Part shown: positions 60,357 to 64,000 of the stretch, one piece after another
Position numbering within the stretch: position 1 is the stretch's first letter
Layout: each line of letters starts with the position of its first letter
Source of the DNA: Phycisphaerae bacterium
GTDB taxonomy: Bacteria; Planctomycetota; Phycisphaerae; UBA1845
DNA length: 64,000 bases
Direction: 5' to 3'
NCBI GenBank assembly: GCA_022072505.1
Contig: JAJVHU010000057.1
Location: forward strand, 1 to 64,000
Made by a program: the position numbers and the translations under genes
Notes under the pieces: generated by a model
Told to the model about the DNA's origin: nothing
Database searches by the model: none
What the model saw: only the letters and a program-made list of their open reading frames with translations

Positions 60357-62834
60357 ATGCGCGACGCATGTCCCAACCCGTCGCTTCTGGCGGAGTACGC
60401 AGCCGGATCGTTGACAGACCCGGCGTGCGCCGCCCTCGAACGCCACCTGCGGACCTGCGCCGCCTGCCTGGCGACGGTTCTGGAGAGACTGCCGCGAGGG
60501 ACCGCGGCGGGGATTCCGGACGTTCACGTCGTGAGCGAAGTCGGGCGGGGTTCCTCGGGCGTCGTGTACAAGGCGTGGTGGACGCGGGGCGCCGCGAAGC
60601 TGGTGGCGTTGAAGGTGCTTTCCGGCGGCGGCGATCTGGCGCCGAACCGCTTTGTACGCGAGATCGCGGTGCTGCGCAAGCTGAACTCGCCCTGGATCGT
60701 CAAGTGCCACGAATCCGGCGGGACGGAGGACAGCCGTCACTTCGTGATGGACTTCGTCCACGGCGAGCATCTCGACGCGTACCTGGAGCGCCCTCGGACG
60801 GACCTGGCGACGAAGCTGCGCGTTTTCGAGCGTATCTGCCGCGGAGTGGCGCATGCGCATGCGTTCGGCATTGTCCACCGCGACCTTAAGCCGCGCAACA
60901 TTCTCGTCGACGACGACGGCGAGCCGCACATCCTCGACTTCGGCATCTGCTCCGTCGGGGCGGCGGACTGGACGACGGACCTTCGAGGGACGATCACGCA
61001 CACCGGAGCGATCCTCGGCACGATCAAGTACATGTCGCCCGAGCAGGCGTGGGGCGGCGTCGCCGGTCCGGTGGATCATCGCAGCGACCTCTGGTCGCTG
61101 GGCGTCCTTCTTCACGAGATCGTCGCGGACGGGCGGCATCCGTATCCGCTGACGGGTACGCGCGAGAAGTCCCCCGTCGAGGCGGTGCTGGAGCGGATCC
61201 GGCGGGAGCTGCCTCGTCCGGCGAGACTGGCGCATCTGTCGGGCGGCCGCGACCTTGAGATTCTGATCGAGCGCTGCCTGACACGCGACCCGGCGCACCG
61301 GCTCGACGACGCGGCAAGGCTTGCGGACGACGTGGCGCGCTGCGCCCGGGGGGAGCGGATTCGCACTCGGCCTCACGGGTTTGCCTACCGGGCGTCGCGG
61401 GTGCTCGTCGGCGCCGCGACGCGTTCTCGCGCGGCGTTCTGGCTGGTTTTCCTGGCGCTGACGCTCGGCGCCTGGTGGGGACCGGTCTACCTGCGACGGG
61501 CGGGGTGGGTCGAACCGGCGAGGTGGAGCGAGGCAACGCCCTCAGCGTTGACGGGGTTTCCCGATCCGTGGCGCCCGGACTCGTTCGTCATTCTCGGCGT
61601 AACCGATGAAACGCCCGCCGCGTTGGCGGCGCGGGCCGGATCGTCAGGAGCACCAGCGGAGGACGCGGACCTTCGCAGGCATCGCGCGGCTTACGGCGCG
61701 CTCATGAAGAAACTGGTTGACGCGCGACCGCTCGCCGTGATCTGGGATTTGTGGTTTCGGACGCCGCAACCGGGGGATAAGGCGCTGGCGGACGGCGTCA
61801 ATGCGCTGGAGGCCGCGAGCGTTCCGGTCGTGCTGATCAGTCTGACGCATGACGAAGCGGGTCTTCCCCACCTCAGTGACGCGGTGCTTCGCGCCCTGGA
61901 TCAACCGCCGCGACATGGCGCCGTCGTGGCGCGGGACATGACGCATCGACCGGGGGAGTTCGTGATCGCACACGCGAAGCCAGCCGGACCGGTCATTCCC
62001 GCGGCGGCGCTGGTTCTGGCGGAATCGATCGCGGACCCGCGGTCGCGGATCGAGCTTGAGCTGGACGAGGAAGCGCAAACCGTCGAAGTGCTCTACCGCG
62101 TCGGCGAGGGGGCGTACCGGAGGGATCGAGGGACGTGGGAGAATCTGCTGATATTCAAGCCGGATGATCTGCCCGGAGCGGCGAGGGTGGCCTGCCTCCG
62201 GTTCGAACTGGCGCCGCCGTCGGCGTGGACCGGGCGGGTGATGCCGCTGGAGCAGGCGCTGGGGGCCGATCCCGACGAACTCCGCGAGCGCGTCGGCGGC
62301 CGCGTGGTCATCATCGGCGACTTGCGCACGCGGGCCACGTCCGCCGATCCGGACCGACATGCCGTGGCGTACCCGACGGGACGGGCGGACGACGTGCCTG
62401 GTTGCTTTCTCCTGGCGGATGCGGCGCGGGGTCTGCTGTCGCGGCGCGTCGTCCGCGAGGCACACGCCTCCGGGGTGTGGACGTGGGCGTTGGTGGCGGC
62501 GGCGGCGCTGGCGGGGTGCCTGATCCCGGCGCGTGCAGCGCTGCTGCGCGCGTTCGAGTCGCGTCGGGCGCGCAGGGTGCTGCTGGGGACGCTGGGCGTG
62601 GTCGCGGCGGCGGCGTGGGCCGGTTCGCTGACCGCGGACGACCGTCGCGCGTTCGTCGCCGCCAGCGTCGCGTTCGGTCTGGCGGGACCGGCGTGCGGCG
62701 CGTTCGTACTCGAGTTCACGCGCAACCGCTACCGGCTCCTGGACCGTCGCTTCGCCGCGGCGAATCAGCCGCTGGAGCGCCAGGCCACAATTACATCGAC
62801 GCCGCCGCCGACATCGCCCCGAGGGCGAGAATGA
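60357..62834 (+). CDS. Zinc-finger/Ser-Thr kinase/CHASE2 receptor
   Basis: An 825-residue receptor kinase. N-terminus: an anti-sigma-like zinc finger, LERHLRTCAACLATVLERL (H-x3-C-x2-C, ~30-40). Kinase domain (~60-335): GRGSSGVVYKAWW, catalytic GIVHRDLKPRNILVDDD, ILDFGICSV and YMSPEQA. One helix follows (~362-382), then a CHASE2-type extracellular sensor (~400-690, with RDRGTWENLLI-like strands and VVIIGDLRTRATSADPDRHA). At the end are three C-terminal helices. GGAGGG precedes the ATG. The kinase has all catalytic residues. The signal sensed is unknown. Confidence 0.9.
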   Translation: MRDACPNPSLLAEYAAGSLTDPACAALERHLRTCAACLATVLERLPRGTAAGIPDVHVVSEVGRGSSGVVYKAWWTRGAAKLVALKVLSGGGDLAPNRFVREIAVLRKLNSPWIVKCHESGGTEDSRHFVMDFVHGEHLDAYLERPRTDLATKLRVFERICRGVAHAHAFGIVHRDLKPRNILVDDDGEPHILDFGICSVGAADWTTDLRGTITHTGAILGTIKYMSPEQAWGGVAGPVDHRSDLWSLGVLLHEIVADGRHPYPLTGTREKSPVEAVLERIRRELPRPARLAHLSGGRDLEILIERCLTRDPAHRLDDAARLADDVARCARGERIRTRPHGFAYRASRVLVGAATRSRAAFWLVFLALTLGAWWGPVYLRRAGWVEPARWSEATPSALTGFPDPWRPDSFVILGVTDETPAALAARAGSSGAPAEDADLRRHRAAYGALMKKLVDARPLAVIWDLWFRTPQPGDKALADGVNALEAASVPVVLISLTHDEAGLPHLSDAVLRALDQPPRHGAVVARDMTHRPGEFVIAHAKPAGPVIPAAALVLAESIADPRSRIELELDEEAQTVEVLYRVGEGAYRRDRGTWENLLIFKPDDLPGAARVACLRFELAPPSAWTGRVMPLEQALGADPDELRERVGGRVVIIGDLRTRATSADPDRHAVAYPTGRADDVPGCFLLADAARGLLSRRVVREAHASGVWTWALVAAAALAGCLIPARAALLRAFESRRARRVLLGTLGVVAAAAWAGSLTADDRRAFVAASVAFGLAGPACGAFVLEFTRNRYRLLDRRFAAANQPLERQATITSTPPPTSPRGRE

Positions 62835-62916
62835 CCGCGGCGGCGACGGCGGGGACGAGACGCAAGAGCCACCGCACCGTCTTTTCCTCGTCGATCGTCA
62901 GGGGGAAGATCATCAT
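62791..62916 (-). CDS. Small membrane-type ORF, 41 residues
   Basis: Starts with two ATGs (62916 and 62913) and has GGGAGA 7 bases upstream. It encodes a short acidic/basic N-terminus (MMIFPLTIDEEKTVRWL) and one hydrophobic helix of ~20 residues (LVPAVAAAVILALGAMSAA). It follows the 24-residue ORF by 13 bases and overlaps the 3' end of the kinase gene antisense by 44 bases. It is too short for usual ORF cut-offs. The function is unknown. Confidence 0.5.
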   Translation of the reverse strand: MMIFPLTIDEEKTVRWLLRLVPAVAAAVILALGAMSAAASM

Positions 62917-63383
62917 GATGCGTCTCCCGTCAGGCCTCGGTTCCGATGTGAATGAAGGGCACCCACCCTTCGAGCCAGTCGATGATCCAGCCGATGCAGC
63001 TCATCGCGCCGTCTCCGAGAGGCGTCACCGAAGTGACGCCGGTATGACACCGGAGTCGCGTGTGACATGCCCGCGACACCGGCGCCGGAATCCGCGGTTT
63101 GCGTCCAACCTTCTTGTCGGCGGAATCCCGGAACTTTAGAAGTCGGCGTTCCGCCGCCCGTCACCCGCCCGGCGCGGCGGGACCGGACTTCGTTCCCGGC
63201 GTCACGATCCCGCCGCCGCTCGGCGAGCGCTCCAGCGACGTTTTCAGCCCCGTGGACGCCGATCGCCCGCCCGGACGGCGGACTTTCGCGCGGCGCCCCG
63301 CGACATTACAATGTGAAGGAATTCACAAACGTCGGGAAACCGCCCGACCTGGATCGTGTTTATTCCCGGACGGAATCCCGGTA
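62835..63383. other. Gap between kinase gene and miaB
   Basis: About 550 bases. On the minus strand it holds most of the 41-residue ORF and all of the 24-residue ORF. The rest (63005-63383) shows no gene; the AT-richer stretch 63303-63330 (TACAATGTGAAGGAATTC) could belong to a miaB promoter. Confidence 0.4.
62930..63004 (-). CDS. Tiny Trp-rich ORF, 24 residues
   Basis: Starts ATG at 63004 with GGAGA 7 bases upstream and ends TGA at 62930. The peptide MSCIGWIIDWLEGWVPFIHI plus four residues has three Trp and is amphipathic. It is transcribed with the 41-residue ORF. It could be a leader peptide or a small membrane peptide. Confidence 0.4.
   Translation of the reverse strand: MSCIGWIIDWLEGWVPFIHIGTEA

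Positions 63384-64000
<617 letters not shown>

Overview
This is GC-rich bacterial chromosomal DNA, most likely from a planctomycete of the Phycisphaerae type. That placement is an inference from protein content. The signs are a C-terminal zinc ribbon of the CxxCxYDLTGNxSGxCPECG type (47509-48093), a TIGR04137-type small basic protein (20741-20977), an exosortase with its EpsI partner, large Calx-beta, PKD and beta-helix surface proteins, and Ser/Thr kinases joined to anti-sigma-like zinc fingers. There is no rRNA, CRISPR array, phage or intact insertion sequence. Two tRNA-Leu genes (CAG and CAA) are present.

Layout. 0.4-5.7 kb: a LON-domain protein and ispD, a repeat-filled gap, a DUF2007-like protein with a very acidic tail, a PH-domain membrane protein, fliS and a secreted protein. 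6-12.6 kb: an LPS-kinase-like protein, an ECF sigma/anti-sigma pair, and a tightly packed set of membrane glycosyltransferase, RarD permease and FkbM methyltransferase. 12.6-16.5 kb: a 1273-residue ExeA-type ATPase fused to a huge coiled coil. 17-25 kb: arfB next to tRNA-Leu, two lipoproteins, a SPOR-like protein, a small basic protein, mreC, an atypical sigma factor with a near-consensus promoter, rpmB, and an exported LolA-like protein. 25-37 kb: a Lon-like protease, then an exosortase/EpsI pair beside a PKD/beta-helix lipoprotein, a polysaccharide deacetylase, a sulfotransferase and a FemAB/GNAT-like protein, which together look like an exopolysaccharide and surface-display locus. 37-50 kb: an FG-GAP lipoprotein, glgX, the three-gene proton-translocating transhydrogenase operon, nadE, two zinc-ribbon membrane proteins and der. 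50-64 kb: a response regulator, nrdR, a SIMPL protein, queC, a 1915-residue protein with 13 tandem Calx-beta-like repeats, a DRR-repeat protein, a zinc-finger/kinase/CHASE2 receptor, a pair of tiny ORFs outside normal ORF length limits, and the 5' part of miaB.

Three dispersed intergenic repeat families are visible. Family A (six copies) is a GC hairpin that usually sits just after a stop codon or tRNA, in the same orientation as the upstream gene; one copy supplies the last codons and stop of the giant Calx-beta gene. Family B (four copies of a 25-base unit) lies in the leaders of der, the response regulator and queC, plus one upstream of ispD, always pointing at the gene. Family C (two copies) is a GCGGACC hairpin. 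Families A and B share a CGCGGCTCGG module. These repeats, the putative sorting tail of the giant protein, the lipoprotein-like extension on the transhydrogenase PntA2 subunit, the ExeA/coiled-coil fusion, the atypical sigma factor and the small-ORF pair are the most interesting items.
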